A stretch of 64,000 nt of DNA from Sipunculus nudus (GCA_026874595.1 CM049308.1:91451624-91515623), one strand, 5' to 3'; shown: positions 47,401 through 62,400, counted from the first letter of the stretch. Notes: a model not told the origin generated them from the sequence alone. Numbers and translations are program-made.

Positions 47401-50400
47401 AAACAGGCTGGTTTCACAGCTGCTGATTAGATTTTGTTATGATTTGCTATAAATGCTGTAAAAACCCTACCCAACTAAAGCAGGAATGACTACTTGTGTA
47501 GGGACTTTCTTGATTTGTCAGATCATGGAAATGAGACCTTAATGTGAAGAAACATAACCTTTGGATTTAATAATTAATTGTTCATCGCAAACCAGCTTGT
47601 TATGTCTTTCATTATATGGATGCATATTTTCTGCCGAAATTTGAAACACTAATGGTTTCTACTGAAATCTAGGATGAGTTCGAAACCTGGAAGGTCAGAT
47701 ATGCCGTAATGGAAAATTGTTGTGAAGCCCATAACTTTTGAAGTATTTCACATTTTGTCTTCAAATTTGGTACACTGATTGTTCCTGCAAAGTTCTCAAA
47801 GGCAATTGAAAGCAGGTGACCTTGACCAATATCTTCAAGGCAAAATCAGCCAATATTAAAGTTATTGTCAAGATTGTGAACACAATAACTTTTTAGGGGT
47901 TCGATATTTTCCTTCCAAATTTAAAACATTGCTTGTCCCTACCAAAACCTTGGATGAGTTTGAATAAGCCATTATATTTTATTCTGTTTGTAGTATGAAA
48001 ATATACACAAATGTAAGCTTCTGATGAACTTATCTCCCTGAAACAAGTGGTCATAAGTGGTGGAACAGTAAATATTTTGAAATTATTTTGTTTACAGTGA
48101 TGGAGACACGACAGATTCAGATGTCAACTTCCAAAAGGAGACAGATACTGCAGGCAACAAGTATATCAATGGCATGCCCATCACTAAAGCAGGTAAGCAG
48201 GGCTTTATATAACAGAAATTAATATATTAATGTGATTTATGTGATTGTAACTTATCTGACAGTGATTGCTCTTCATTTGTTAAGTGTGGTGGTATAATGG
48301 CCAGAGATCTCGAATTTTAGTAATATGACCAAGAATGTGGGTCCATGTCCCATTATGACCACCTGTCATGCTCTTTGTCAAAGTCTTTACCACATGAGTG
48401 TACCTTTTCCACCCAGGAGTGAATGGGTACATGGGTGGCAGGTGAAAATGTTGAACAAATAAACTTAGAGCATGTATTATGACTGCTTGGCAGTTTTCTC
48501 CTCAGGGAGCCAAGAAAAGCTACAAGAAAGCTACAAAAAATGAACAGTCCTGAAAGAACAGGAAGGTAAAGTGAGATGAGACTGATGTCAGACTATCAGA
48601 CGATAAACCTGGACCTGCTTCTGTTTGTAGCCTAAATATTGTCTTCCTTGAAGTCTTTGATGATGTCTCCCATTATTCTGGTATGGTGCCGACTGATAAC
48701 TTTATTATCAACAATAATCCACTGTGAATTAGTTATTGATCAGTTCTTAAAATCAATTGATGGGGCTTCTAATACCGACTGAGCCTGTGTATAGCCCCTA
48801 ACCAACCAGAGCTGGCCAAACCATTGACTGCTCTACCTCATCTTCACAGCTTTGTGACCAGCTCATGAAATACCAGACTGTGGGACCTTGAAATCCTTGT
48901 TAGCCTGAAGATATGCCCTGATACTTTACAATTCAAACATCTTCAGTTGAGTTATACTATTTATCCTTATGAATATTAATTAGACCATGTGACCTTAAAA
49001 TCTTTGACGGCCTAACATTATGACCTGATACTTAACAATTTGAACATTCTTCAAGTGATTAATTCTTTATATGCTCATGTTTATTAATCAGACCATTTGT
49101 TAGCCTTAAGGTATGATCTTAATCTGTACAATTCAGACATTCTGGAGCTGATTTGTTATTCATATATATATAATACATCAGTACATCTTGGCCTTAATTT
49201 GGTCCGATGTAATTATTTAAACATATTTTATTGCAGAGCGCAAGGCAGACAAAAACAGGCTGTACAATTTCAGCAAGGTGAAGAAGAGCAGAAAATGGCT
49301 AAAGGTAATGGTTTGGTTTGATTCAAAATTGTTACTAAAAAATGACCTCTAAATACATGTTTAACCTTTGGAGTTTAATACTGATTATGTATGGAAGGAA
49401 AGCTTCTATCAGCAAGTCAGGATTGAAGTTCATTGTAGTGCTGTATATCAATAACTGTAATATAAAAAAATTATAAGGAATGCAGAAGTTTAAATGATGA
49501 TCCACAGGTGTCAAATTTGTATTTTTTAGCTCAGCTGACTAGAGGTCAACTGAGCTAAAGTAATGATCCTTTGTCCATCGGTGCATCCATGTGTCTGTCC
49601 ATCTGTTAAACTGGCACATTTTAGTATATGTTATATTGCAAATGTATAAAATTTATTAACTTGAAAAAAAAATTGATGTAATGAAAAGAATGAGGTTCTT
49701 ATGCAAACATTTGTTCATTATTTTCCTGCTTCAGAAGAATATGAAATAAAGTGGTTGGCTTTCTTTGTTCATCTCTCTGTCTCTGTTTTTAAATATTTAA
49801 TAATTATGAATAAACTTTTCCTCGTGTAAACATTGTTGCCTAAATTTCATATCCTGTGTGTATGTGCAGAGGTGTTGTAACTCCCACCAATAACTCCCCC
49901 CCCCCCCCCCCCCTTGCCATTGAGCCCTTGCACCTGTGGACTGGCCTATAAGTTTTATAGCAACTGTATGAAAGTATTTATCAAATGAGAAAAGAAGTAG
50001 TGTAATAAAAAAAATTTGGATCTAATTGAAACATTTATTCTTGCCTCAGCAGAATGGGACATGAAGTGATCAGCTTTCAGTCCATCTCTGTTAATCATTA
50101 AATATATAATAATTATGAATAAACTTTTTCCTATAAGCACTGTTGAATGTGCCCTCTCTCTCTCTCTTTATCGCTCACACACACACACTCTCTCTGACTC
50201 TCTTCCAAATGACAATCTCAATAAATAAAATGAATCTTATATTTTCATATTTTTTTGTACTATTGATTAATTTTGTAAATTTTAGCTTAGCTGACTATAA
50301 GTCATCTGAGCTATAGTCGTGGTCCATTGTCCGTCGTCCGTCCGTCTGTCCGTCTGTAGATGTGGCACATTTTGAAACCGTAAGACCTAGGAATCCAAAA

Positions 50401-53400
50401 TTCAGCATAATGTTAGATGTCCCCAAGATCTCCTACCAAGCCGAAAACTGGGTCTTTGTGACTTCGTTCCTTTGAGGAATTAAGGAAAAACCTCAATTTT
50501 TTATTAAAATCCTAATTTCACACTTCAGGACTGCCTAATATCAAAACCACTCATCTGTTTTTCCTCATATTTACCATAAATATTCCTCTATATAGTTCCT
50601 ATGTACATACCAGAAATTATGTCTGTTAAGTATAAATTCTTTAAGTTATGGGCCCAAACATATTATAATGGACTTTGTAAAAAATCAGGAAAAATATTTA
50701 CTCACTCCACATGAAAAATTTTGAAACTAGAGTCTATTTTTCCAAGTATATAACTATGTTTAATGAAGATTCAATAGTTTACCAAAATTAGATCTGAATT
50801 TTGTAAATGATTTAAGTTATTAGCATAAAAATAAAATCAGTACCGTAAATTTTGCCCAACTTTGAATATGGCACGTTTTTTTCCTGTAAGTACCATTGAT
50901 TTAATTTTCACAGCATGTAAATGTAAATATTCAATTTGTTTAAATCTGAAATTTAGTTATTCTGAAAGCTAGTTATTGATTTTTTTCTTGAGGCTCTATT
51001 GCAGTCATTTGCTTTGATTACCGATGCAGGGTCCCACTCCAGGTCACTGGAAGTCAGCTATGCCAGGGTTTCTGATTTGTTACAGTCACTGGGGACGATC
51101 CCCTGCTGGTGTACAGTTATTCTCATATCACCACCCCAATCATCCCCCCCCCCCCCCCCCCCCCCGCAAACCCAACCCACCAAGTGTTATGCAGTAATTG
51201 TTATTGTTTTCACTGTATCTCCTTAATTGTAATGCTGTTTCCACTCTGATATGCAAAAACTTTCCTTGAAAAAGTAATTCAAGGTGTAATCCAGAAGATG
51301 CAATGTTGTGTAATGTAGCATTTTTAAAGAAATCAATTTTCTTTTAAAGGATTTTAACAAATATAATTGAACCCATCAGTATGCTTAAATTATTATAAAA
51401 TATGAAGCACATTATGGATAAATAAAGACACAATTAAAAATTTTGAAATCTAAATCAAGTATTATTTTTAGATATTTATTGTTTTGCAGATTTAAAAGAT
51501 ATATTTTTGTGGTAAAAAAATAAATAAACATTTGTATGCATGATGTGGTGTTATCTGACAAGATTGAGATTTATGATGATGCAATTGAGAATTATGAATC
51601 AACTTTTATATTCAGATATATATGTTATATTTGAAATGTATAGAAATATAAACTTAAATTAAAAAAATTGATGTGATAAAAAATCAGGATTTAATACAAA
51701 CATTTGTTCATTATTTTCCTGCCTCAGCAGAATTTGAGATCAGGCTTTGTTTGCCCTGTTTATGTTGTTAATTAGTTATATTTCAACTGTATACATTTCA
51801 TAAAAAAATACATATATATTGAATAATATATATTATACAAAAAAACAGATTCAATTGAACAAATGTGTGAACTACTGAAATGTCAACAGTTAATCAAACA
51901 GCCAACTAATGATCATGGTAAAAGTACAGATCATTTGTTCACAAACTGCTCACATGCTTCAGTTTCAATATTAGGAAACACATGGTCAGGTCACAAAATA
52001 TTATTTGCAAAAATTTCTTGCTCATCAATACAAACCAATCATATACACCAACCATGGCCTTTATTACATCTTCCTCTTACAATTTATCTCCATTTGATAT
52101 TATTTTAGATTTTTACCTTCAAGGTCAATGTCAGCTGAGCACAGTGACCCATGGGTCCCTTTGTTATATTCAGATATATATGTTATATTGGAAATTATAG
52201 AAATATAAACTTAAATTTAAAAAAAAAGATGTGATAAAAAATGAGGATTTAATACAAACATTTGTTTATTATTTTCCTGCCTCAGCAGAATTTGAGATCA
52301 GGCTTTGTTTGCCCTGTTTTTTGTTGTTAATAAGTTATATTTCAACTGTATACATTTCATTAAAAAAATACATATATATTTAATAATAAATATAATACAA
52401 AAAAAATAAATTCAATTGAACAAATGTATAAACACATTTGGCACATTAAAATATGCCAATTTGATGAGAATTATTATGCGTGAACATTTAAACTGCTGAA
52501 ATGTCAACAGTTAATCAAAAAGCCAATTAATGATCATGGTAATAGTACAGATCATTTGTTCACGAACTACTCACATGCTTTATTTCAACATTAGGAAACA
52601 CATTGTCAGGTCACAAAATGTTATTTGCAACAATTTCTTGGTCATTAATACAAACCAATCATATAAACCAACCATGGCCTTTGTTACCTCTTCCTCTTAC
52701 ACTTTATCTCCATTTGATATTATTTTAGAGTTTTACCTTCAAGGTCGACGTCAGCTGAGCGCCGTGACCCATGGGTCCCTTGTTATTTATTGCAAAATAA
52801 ATTTTCAGGTCATGCTACATCTTCAGTTGGCCAGTCCTGTGCTCTACATATTGCAAATTTATAATTCTTAATTCAATATTTTTTAATGTGATAAAATATT
52901 AGGTTGGATAAGTACTAGTTTGCAAATTTTTAGTTTCAGTAATGGCATTAAGACACCTTTAGTCATTTACAATCTTGTTTTTCATTTGTAAAATTATATA
53001 TATATAAAAAAAAATAAGAAGAAATAAGTATCTTTTGCATTTGCTAAAATTTTCCAAAATTCAGCTGAGTAACATGACCCATAGGTCCCTTGTTCAATAT
53101 AGATAATCTAAGATAGATGATCATAGGTCTCATTTATAAAAAATTTACAAACTGCCGATTAAATATGAATTCTCATCACAATTTTTGTTTAAGATTGATT
53201 TAAGATGAATCAAAATTTGCAATGTTACTTCCTGGTGTATCTTATTAAAATATGCCAATTTGATGAGAATTATTATGCGTGAACATGTACATTTTTGTGC
53301 AAATAAAATATTGAATTTAACAATCTTATTTTTGTTTGATTGAATGATTGATTGATTGACAGAACATCCTGATAAGTGACAGTTCATCAGATGAGGAAAT

Positions 53401-56400
53401 TGAGGATTCAGGGACGATGTCCATGGAGAAGTTACAGCTGATGCTAAAAATGCACAAATATCACCGTCAGTGTCGAGAGCAGTTCTACCGAAACCCAGAG
53501 GTGAGTCATCCATGCAACCACAGCAGACACTTATGCTTCTCTTCCTGTGGAATTGTACCAGATTACAGATGTTTTGCAGCAGATATTAAATTAATAACAC
53601 AACTGTTTAGTTTACATGGGATTGATTTTATTAATAGTATTTAAATATAACATGGATATAAAACTTCAAATCAGGATATTTCATAATACTTGGGGGGGGG
53701 TGTCAATGTCATGTGCATAGCTTTTGTTATAACTTGACTGTATACTACATTAGATCAGAAATACCTTGTACCATGTATATGATCGTTCCAGGTCTGAAAC
53801 TTCACAAACAGCTCATAAGGGCGATAAATGTGTCAGTGAAAGTTTGTCTGAGTTTCCTTTGTCATATAGTTTAAAGTAGTGGTTTCTATAGTTTTAGTTT
53901 TACTACCTATGATTTAACTCGTCACATTTTTTTCCCACTTTACAGTTGAATATCAACTATATAAAAAATAAAATTACTATTATCTGGCAGGTGTTCTGCT
54001 GTTGATTTGTTTCAGTGAGATAAAAAACATAAAAATATATATGCCTGCTTTCAAAAACATGTCATGCATATATTCAACAAATCTCTTTTACACGCAAGTT
54101 TTCATGTATAATTTCAGCTTCAACAGTACCAGTATTATAGTGTGGGGTTATTATCTAATCACGATAAGTTCCCTGACCACCAAAAATCTATCATAGGCAC
54201 AAAAAAGATAAAAGAAAAAAGGAAGCTTGAAAAGAAGATCAAAGGTAAATATAAGGGGATTATGAATAATTATGAAAAAGAAATTTGTATTTAAGTTAAA
54301 AAAATTAAGTAAACAGGTCAGATGAAATTTTAATGTTTCTGTAAAATTTATTCATTTTGACAAACAAAGTCTGTGAGCACTGTATCTTACCAAGAAGTGA
54401 TTTTCTGGGACTGTAGTTTACATATCATGGTGTCAATCTTCATTTGTTTCATGACCTGCTGGTTCCAAGTCAGAAGACTTTAATTTTAAAATATAATGGA
54501 AAAGTATTTGGCCCCATTTATAATTTGCGTGCTTAAAATATGCAATGAGAATAAACATGTTGTGTGAATATGTAAAATATACTAGAAATGATGAGTTCAT
54601 GAATATATTCCCCGGCTTACACATCTGTATGCACCCCTTGAACCTTCTCATTGGTTACAAACTGAGGCTGCCAGCAGTTTCTTGTTGTTCTGTAAATGTT
54701 TAAATGAATCAAAATATTTATTTAAGATGTGCCATTGTAGCAAAAACTCTGGATGTATCTTCTTTCATCAGATTAATTAACCTGTTAATGTAAATTGGTC
54801 CCACATTACTAGCAAAAGGGTGTAGTGAATTATTGTTGCTTAATAACAATTTTCTTCTGTCGTTTCTTACAGCAGCCAAAGGAAAGATAAAGAAAGAACC
54901 CATTGATGGTGGTTACGGTTTGGTATGTACTCTGTGTCTTTGTTGCATTGTTGGAGTTTACAGTCTTTTGATTGAGAGGTCAAAGATGTTAGAATATAAA
55001 TTCAAATCATGCTATACAGTGTTTTAGGTTATAGAAAGTCATTTTATTTTGTCAGTCACCTAAGCCGTAGGAACATCTTTCTATCCAAATGACCATTAAC
55101 AGATCACCATAGAGTTTACCAGAGAATTTAATTTTACCTGAAATAAGGTGATTAATTTCTGCCAGATGTAACAAACAGAAAACTATGTTAATGGAAACTT
55201 AGGTAATTTTAGTTGATATTATGCACACTACCATTCAAACTCTAAGGTGTAATCTAACAATTATCACAATATTGGCTTTATATCCATACAAGCTTAGTGA
55301 AGCCATCCATTAAATACTGTATGTATGTGCTTTTGCCTCTGGTAATGTGTCATATTCAACTGAGCATCAATTAATAAAAGTCTTAATAATCGTTGACAAG
55401 GACAGAATCTTAAGTCTTTCCAAAAATTAATAGTGATGAATATGATAATCATGACAATGTAGCCTTTTTAAGCATCATGGTTTCATTTCTATTTTTTTAA
55501 TTATTTTACTCAGTGTGATATATCAGGAGCTGATGGGTCTCAAAATGGATTCTCTGTGGCAAGCCCGGGCCTTGGAGGTCCCAGCAAAAGTAAAATTAAG
55601 AAACCCACCCCAGAGCAGCTGGCTGCAAGAAGGCGGAAGTTGTTTATCATGATCAGCAAAAAAGAGGTGCCAAAGGTCAGTGGTGTAAAGGGTCAATGTC
55701 AAGGTCATTTGTCCTGTGCATTGACAGATGATTTTAATTGTCTATATAATCAATATGTTTGTAGTAATAGAATTAATCTGTGCTCCATTTATCTTTTATT
55801 TTTAAATTATATATTCCTTTTATTTTAAAAATTTTATTTTATTATAAATGTTATTATTATGCAGACTATCAGCTTAATGTCCGACTTTATATTCTTTCAT
55901 TTGGTCAAAATTACCCATCAGCATAGCGTGTTTTAGTAATAAATAACCAAACCGTTAAGATGAGTGAACATGAAAAATTTTTCAGTACATGATATTGTCG
56001 ATATATGAAATGAAATTTGTCCTTGGTTATGTGAAGGAATTGCATCATAGTTTTTGTTTAACTAAACAGTTTCCAGTAAACAATTTTCTGTAATAGAAAC
56101 ATTGCATGATATGTATTGATTACTCAAGCTGTGCAAATGCAGGGTAAACTGGTGTATTAGTAGAATATTGAATTTAGAATCTTACCCAAGGGGTCATGTG
56201 TTTAACATTTTTCTGATTGGACAAAACATTATTAAATTTTCACTCATGGAATTTTCTCACTCATGTAATGTTTATTGATTACTCAAACTGCAAACGTGGG
56301 GTAAATCAATATAATATGGGTGCAGTCTTTTGATTAAGGCAACCTGTGGATTTCTGTAAAAAAAACCTGGAAAATCCTTTTAAATCTTCTAGAAAATAGT

Positions 56401-59400
56401 TGTTCAAGTGGGTCTTTGACTCTGTTAACTGATCTTGTTTATTGATTTTTTTCAGGCTCAGAAGCAGAAGGCCTCAGCTAGGAAGGAAATGCTGGCTCAG
56501 TTAAAGAAGGTAGTGTATCCGTCCTCTCTCAATCGATCAATGTGTGTTATTGAACACTAGTCCAAGCAAAACGACAGAAAGACATCACAGACTGAAATCC
56601 CAGACAAAAAATTGTGCATCTAAACATGGGTGATCTTGCCACTGTTAAATGCTAAACCATATATGGTGTTAAAGAAGATATTGCTCAAGCTTTGTTGAAC
56701 ATTTTTACACAGTGTGATAAAGTTTACTAAATTATATACCATTGTTTTTAAATAAAAAAATTGTGTCTGACAAAATTTACTTTGACATTTTTATATAAAC
56801 TTTTATAGGTAATTAATCTTCAAATTATAATTTCTAAGAAAGTAGTATTTCAGTGAATGTTGTGCATTACACAGGTATCAAAAGAATGCACAAAGGAATG
56901 CAGGCGAGCAGCAATCCAGTCACAGAAGGTCCAGCGGGAGACACCTATGAGAGCAAAGAGGCTCTCAAGGGAAATGCTTCTGTACTGGAAACGTTTTGAA
57001 AAAGTAGAAAAAGAACACCGAAAAAGAGCTGAAAAAGAGGCACTGGAGCAGCGGAAGATAGACCTGGAGTTCAGAGAGGTTTGTGTTCCAATTACAATAT
57101 GTGTTAGCAGGTCTGGCTTTTCAGGGTTTTGTTCATAAGATATTGGATAATGGGTTCTGTGATCAAAAATGCTTTTCATACATATTTCTAGTTTATAAAT
57201 TCATTTTGTTTTGTGCCAGTTTATACAAATGGAACACAAATAGGTCTGATTCTGTGTAATATCCAACAGTTCAGATATTGCATGACTATTGTGGCAGTTT
57301 TCAAATTAATATAAGGAGGAGAGTACCATTCTCAATGAGCATTGAATAAATTTTGAGGGCAGATTTAGTGCTAACAAAGTTTTTAAAATGTGTTCTTTCA
57401 AACACAGGCATCAGACAGCACTAAAACAATTAGCCTAGATTTTTGTGAAGTCATTGGTAAAATTAGAGCCGACTAAACATTGATTCCCAGCAAGGATTAT
57501 TGCTATAGAAGTACTTTATAGCAAGGTTTTTTTATAGCAAGAAAGTTTGTAAAATTTATTTAAGTCACCTGGCCACAACATAGCTCCAGTGGACCAATAA
57601 CAGAATAGGTACTGTATTGCTTTAATGAAGTCACCAAAATGATTTCTCTTAATTTGCCTAAAAAATATCCAGACAGACATTCACAATATGTTATCCATGC
57701 AACAAACTATGAAAACTGTTGTGTGTCTCTGCCACCTGTTTATGATGTGAGCATTTACTGTTTATATCAATGGTGAGAGTTCCTTTTATGCTTGTAAATT
57801 CCATCTGTAATTTTACAGATACTTGTCAGAGCTATTATTAATCATGTTGATTGATATGTCAGTATATCATATCAGACCCCTGCGTATGTTGTCAGTGAGG
57901 AACATTATACATTGAGGTTTGTTGTTGATCATCACCAGGCCAGGAGACAACAGAGGAAGCTGAACTTCCTGATCACCCAGACTGAGCTGTATGCTCACTT
58001 TATGTCACGGAAGATGTCCGGAGACAACGAGGAAGGCTCAGAGGACACAATCCTCCGTCGACTTGAGGGGGAAGGTACCGGATGCAAGAGGGATATGGAC
58101 AGTGTATCAGTAGTGGATGATGAATATGGTTAGTTATGGTGATTTTAAGAAGTAATTATTTATAATCAGTCACATGCTAGCAGACTAGTATTATTGTATC
58201 CCCAGACAAAGTCGGGGGATACTATGTTTTCATACCGGTCCCGCCGCCGCATATGAATCTTGTTGGCGCGAAAACCCAAAAAATATTTCACAGAACTTTA
58301 CCAAACTTGGTATATGTATAGATATGGGTAAGAGGACAACGCCTATTTAAAATGAGGTCATGACCTTTACTAGGAGAGTGTCCTTGACCTTGAATAGGTC
58401 CAATTTTGGGGAAAATCACACAAATTCTTTAATATCTCAAGAAATCTTGCATGGATTTATCCCAAAATCAAGTTGATGGAAGATCATGGATAGGGTTGTC
58501 ATGTTCCAGAAACTGGTGGCGCCACCTATTATTCTTTACTTGTTTTCGTGCCGTTTAATACCCCCAAAATTGCCACCTTACAGTACTATGAGCATTATAA
58601 GTCAAAAACTAATGGACAGATTTCTTTTATTTTATGCATATACATAGGTATGGGTTATGGGATGATGTTTATTTAAATTGGGGTCATGACCTTTCCTATG
58701 AGAGTGGCCTTGACCTTGAATATTGCCATGTATGGTGAAAATCACACACCTTTTATGATATCTCCAGTGTTGATAGCCATATGGATTTCAAACATGACTA
58801 ATGTATGGCCAACCACTAAAGTAAGAACCCTATAGGTTCTAGGGTCATGAGGTCAAAGGTCAAGGTCACTGGACTGGCATCTTAAAAGATACTGTGGATG
58901 CATTTTAAGCCAAACTTTCATCCCAGGTCTTCCATCTTCAATATATAGCTCACTTGCCAATAGTGGATGATCCATATAAATTTTGGGGTCACAAGGTCAA
59001 AGGTCAAGGCCACAGGAGCTATCTGTCCAAAAATTAGTTTCTGGATGATAATTCCTGCTTTTATTGATGTATTGATTTCAAACTTGACTTATATATGTCC
59101 CATTGAAAAATCAAGACCCGAATTGATTTTGGGGTCATGAGGTAAAAGGTCAAGGTCACAGGACACATCTTTAGAAAGATGTGGATGCATTTACAGCCAA
59201 ACATTTCATCTCAGATCTTTCATCTTGCACATATACAGTAAAACCTGAGAGTTAAGACCACCTGATGTGCCACAATAAAAGCGGTCTTAAGTCACAGGTG
59301 GTCCTAAGTCTCAGGTGGCCTAAGTCTCAGCATGAAGCGAACAAAGAATATTAAGGCATATATGTCTGTGTAAACATTTATTTATTTATTATAAAAATAC

Positions 59401-59405
59401 ATACT

Positions 59406-59456
<51 letters not shown>

Positions 59457-62400
59457 CAAAATATTCACAACAATATTTACAAGTTAACAACAATATTTAC
59501 TTAACACAATGAATCAATCTTGCCCTGCTTAACAAAGGGAATCTTATTTATAATTATCAAAGAAAGCCGGTCCTTTTATAACTTTATTAAACAAGCCTTT
59601 GTCAAAGGCTTTGAATAGCCTGTTTATCATATTGCATATATAAAATCCCAATAAACTTCAAAGCAGGTATGAAGGGATCGATCATTAGTTTACAGGTGAC
59701 TGCTCACGTTATCAAACAGTCTCTCTATTATTGGTACTATGGTAGTAAGCATTGATGAATATTCTAATGATGTTATCGAAGCAGGGCGTCAGTTTGTCGT
59801 CGTCACGAACTGACATAATGTCAAGTCAAAATGTGTGTGATAAGCAATTACAGTTGATTGCTTACGTAATGACAAACTTACTTTCATGACTCACTTTTTT
59901 AAATTAATTCCGCGCAAATGTTATTTACCCATCGCTAAGACTAGTTATGAACTCCGGTCAACGACCGCAGCGTAGTGAATGCGACCGCGGTGTCAGAAGA
60001 AATACAACGGGAGTTCTGTTCGATGAATATTAATGAGGGATTTCCCCTAGGGCACGTGAACACTTTACCGTTAAGATGTTTTAGACAATCGTTAAACAAA
60101 TACGATGTATTCAAAGACGGGCTGTGCTAAAAAAAGTAATGGTACATTGGCATCAGAATTAAAGAATTGCGTCGTTTTACGTTCCCTCGCAATTATCGCG
60201 GAACTTTCATTTTTGGAGAAAGATTAAAACCACGCGGGCCCTGGGCCATTGACACCTGGAGGGGTATTGTGAATTGATGTCCAATTCACCGCGGGGAAAG
60301 TAGGTCACCATTGCCACAGGTCTGCACATTCACGAGACGGTCAACGGCACGATCGTTTTAGTCTTAACTTGGGACGCCAGGTGCCACTACCGCTACACCA
60401 GGCGGTCGCTTAACGGAGGTGAAGACCAGCGACCGGCCACATTTGAGCGGTCGGTGGTCGCGTACCACAAACGGTCGCTCAACACAGGGGCATTAAAGAG
60501 TGATTAAGCTCGGTGCATTCATTTTCCGGTCGTAAGTCACAGACGGTCGCTGGCGGCAGTGGTCGCTTGGTTCAGGTTTCACTGTAGTTCACCTGCCAAG
60601 AGAGGAAGACCCCTATCAATTTTGAGGTCACAAGGTCAAGGGTGAAGGTCACAGGAGCCATCTGTCCAGAAATTAGTTTCTGGATGATAATTCCTTCTTT
60701 TATTGATGTATGGATTTCAAACTTGACTTGTATTTGACCCATTGGAAAAGCAAGACCCGAATTGATTTTGGGGTCATGAGGTCAAAGGTCACAGGACACA
60801 TCTTTAGAAAATTGTCGATGCATTTACAGCCAAACATTTCATCTCAGATCTTTCATCTTGCACATATAGTTCACCTGCCAAGAGAGGAAGACCCCTATCA
60901 ATTTTGAGGTCACAAGGTCAAAGGTGAAGGTCACAGGAGCCATCTGTCCAGAAATTAGTTTCTGGATGATAATTCCTGTTTTTATTGATGTATGGATTTC
61001 AAACTTGACTTGTATATGTCCCATTGGAAAAGCAAGAACCGAATTGATTTTGGGGTCATGAAGTCAAAGGTCTAGGTCACAGGACACATCTTTAAAAAGA
61101 TGTGGATGTATTTTCAGCAAAACATTTCATCTCAGATCTTTCATCTTGCACATATAGTTCACCTGCCAAGAGAGGAAGACCCCTATCAATTTTGAGGTCA
61201 CAAGGTCAAAGGTGAAGGTCACAGGAGCCATCTGTCCAAAAAATAGTTTCTGGATGATAATTCCTCCTTTTATTGATGTATGGATTTCAAACTTGACTTG
61301 TATATGTCCCATTGGAAAAGCAAGAACCGAATTGATTTTGGGGTCATGAAGTCAAAGGTCAAGGTCACAGGACACATCTTTAAAAAGATGTGGATGTATT
61401 TTCAGCAAAACATTTCATCTCTGATCTTTCATCTTGCACATATAGTTAACCTGCCAAGAGAGGAAGAACCCTATCAATTTTGAGGTCACAAGGTCAAAGG
61501 TTAAGGTCACAGGAGCCATCTGTCCAAAAATAACTTTCTGGATGATAATTCCTGCTTTATTGATGTATAGATTTCAAACTTGACTTGTATATGTCCCATT
61601 GGAAAAGCAAGACCCGAATTGATTTTGGGGTCATGAGGTCAAAGGTCAAGGTCACAGGACACATCTTTAAAAAGATCAAGGTCACAGGACCAACATCTTC
61701 AACAAGATTGTGGATTGATAGATGAAAGAAACAATAAATATGCCAAGTGTCAGTATATGCTGCTAAAAATGGGGGCCTATTCTTAAAGGGGGGGGGGGGG
61801 GCCTACTATGTCTGGGGATACTCTGGCACCAAGAAATGTCTAGTTGTTAATAACATTCCTTTATTTCAGTGTCAGTGTCAACCATGTAAAAATAATTTGT
61901 CATGTGGAATGATCTGGATTACATATCAGTAAATTATATGAAATACTGTCTGTTTGATATTTTTAAACAGTCAGTCCTCATAATATACCAGAAATCAAAT
62001 TATCAAGTATGTTAATATTTTAAGATGAAAAACTAATATTTTTTGTTAAAGTGCCATTTTGTGAAACGGCAGAAAGTATGAGTCTGTAATATTGAAGTTA
62101 ACATTTAACTTTTATAAGGTGTAATATAATTTAAACAGAGCATAACTGAGCATTGATTGAAGTAAATGGATCATTCTTACATTTTAGGATTTCAGTAATC
62201 AAACTGTCTGTATTAAGGTCATCCAGGGAGGCTCTCTTATTTAGGTGGTTGTATATAAGTTGAAGTCACCTCTTTGTCACAAAAACAGTTGGTAACCCCC
62301 CCCCCCCCCCCCGAATAAACATTTAATCTCTCTAATAGAGACACTTCTCTGATATGAACAATAAGCCATTTTCAGCTTGTGTGAGTTTTCAGAAGGATCC

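Larger units (their letters stand above)
53501..55513. other. INO80 introns 4, 5 and 6 (with exons 5 and 6 inside)
   Basis: Outside the listed exons these introns hold a G9 tract at 53692 and otherwise nothing I recognise. Confidence 0.5.
55676..57938. other. INO80 introns 7, 8 and 9 (with exons 8 and 9 inside)
   Basis: AT-rich; no repeat termini or RNA genes were recognised. Confidence 0.5.
58196..61821. mobile_element. 3.6-kb element with 286-bp tandem array in INO80 intron 10
   Basis: Inverted ends GTATCCCCAGAC (58196) and GTCTGGGGATAC (to 61821). The interior consists of GGTCAAGGTCAC-type phrases. From about 60587 there are four tandem units starting GTTCACCTGCCAAGAGAGG at 60587, 60869, 61157 and 61445 (periods 282, 288, 288). 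A separate 1.35-kb element is nested inside. No target duplication was found at the outer ends. Confidence 0.75.

Noticed and set aside
60710-61483. Repeated frames (MDFKLDLY... / MGHIQVKFEIHTS...) on both strands
   Set aside because: They recur because the 286-bp tandem unit repeats; periods of 282 and 288 with mixed frames and no domain.
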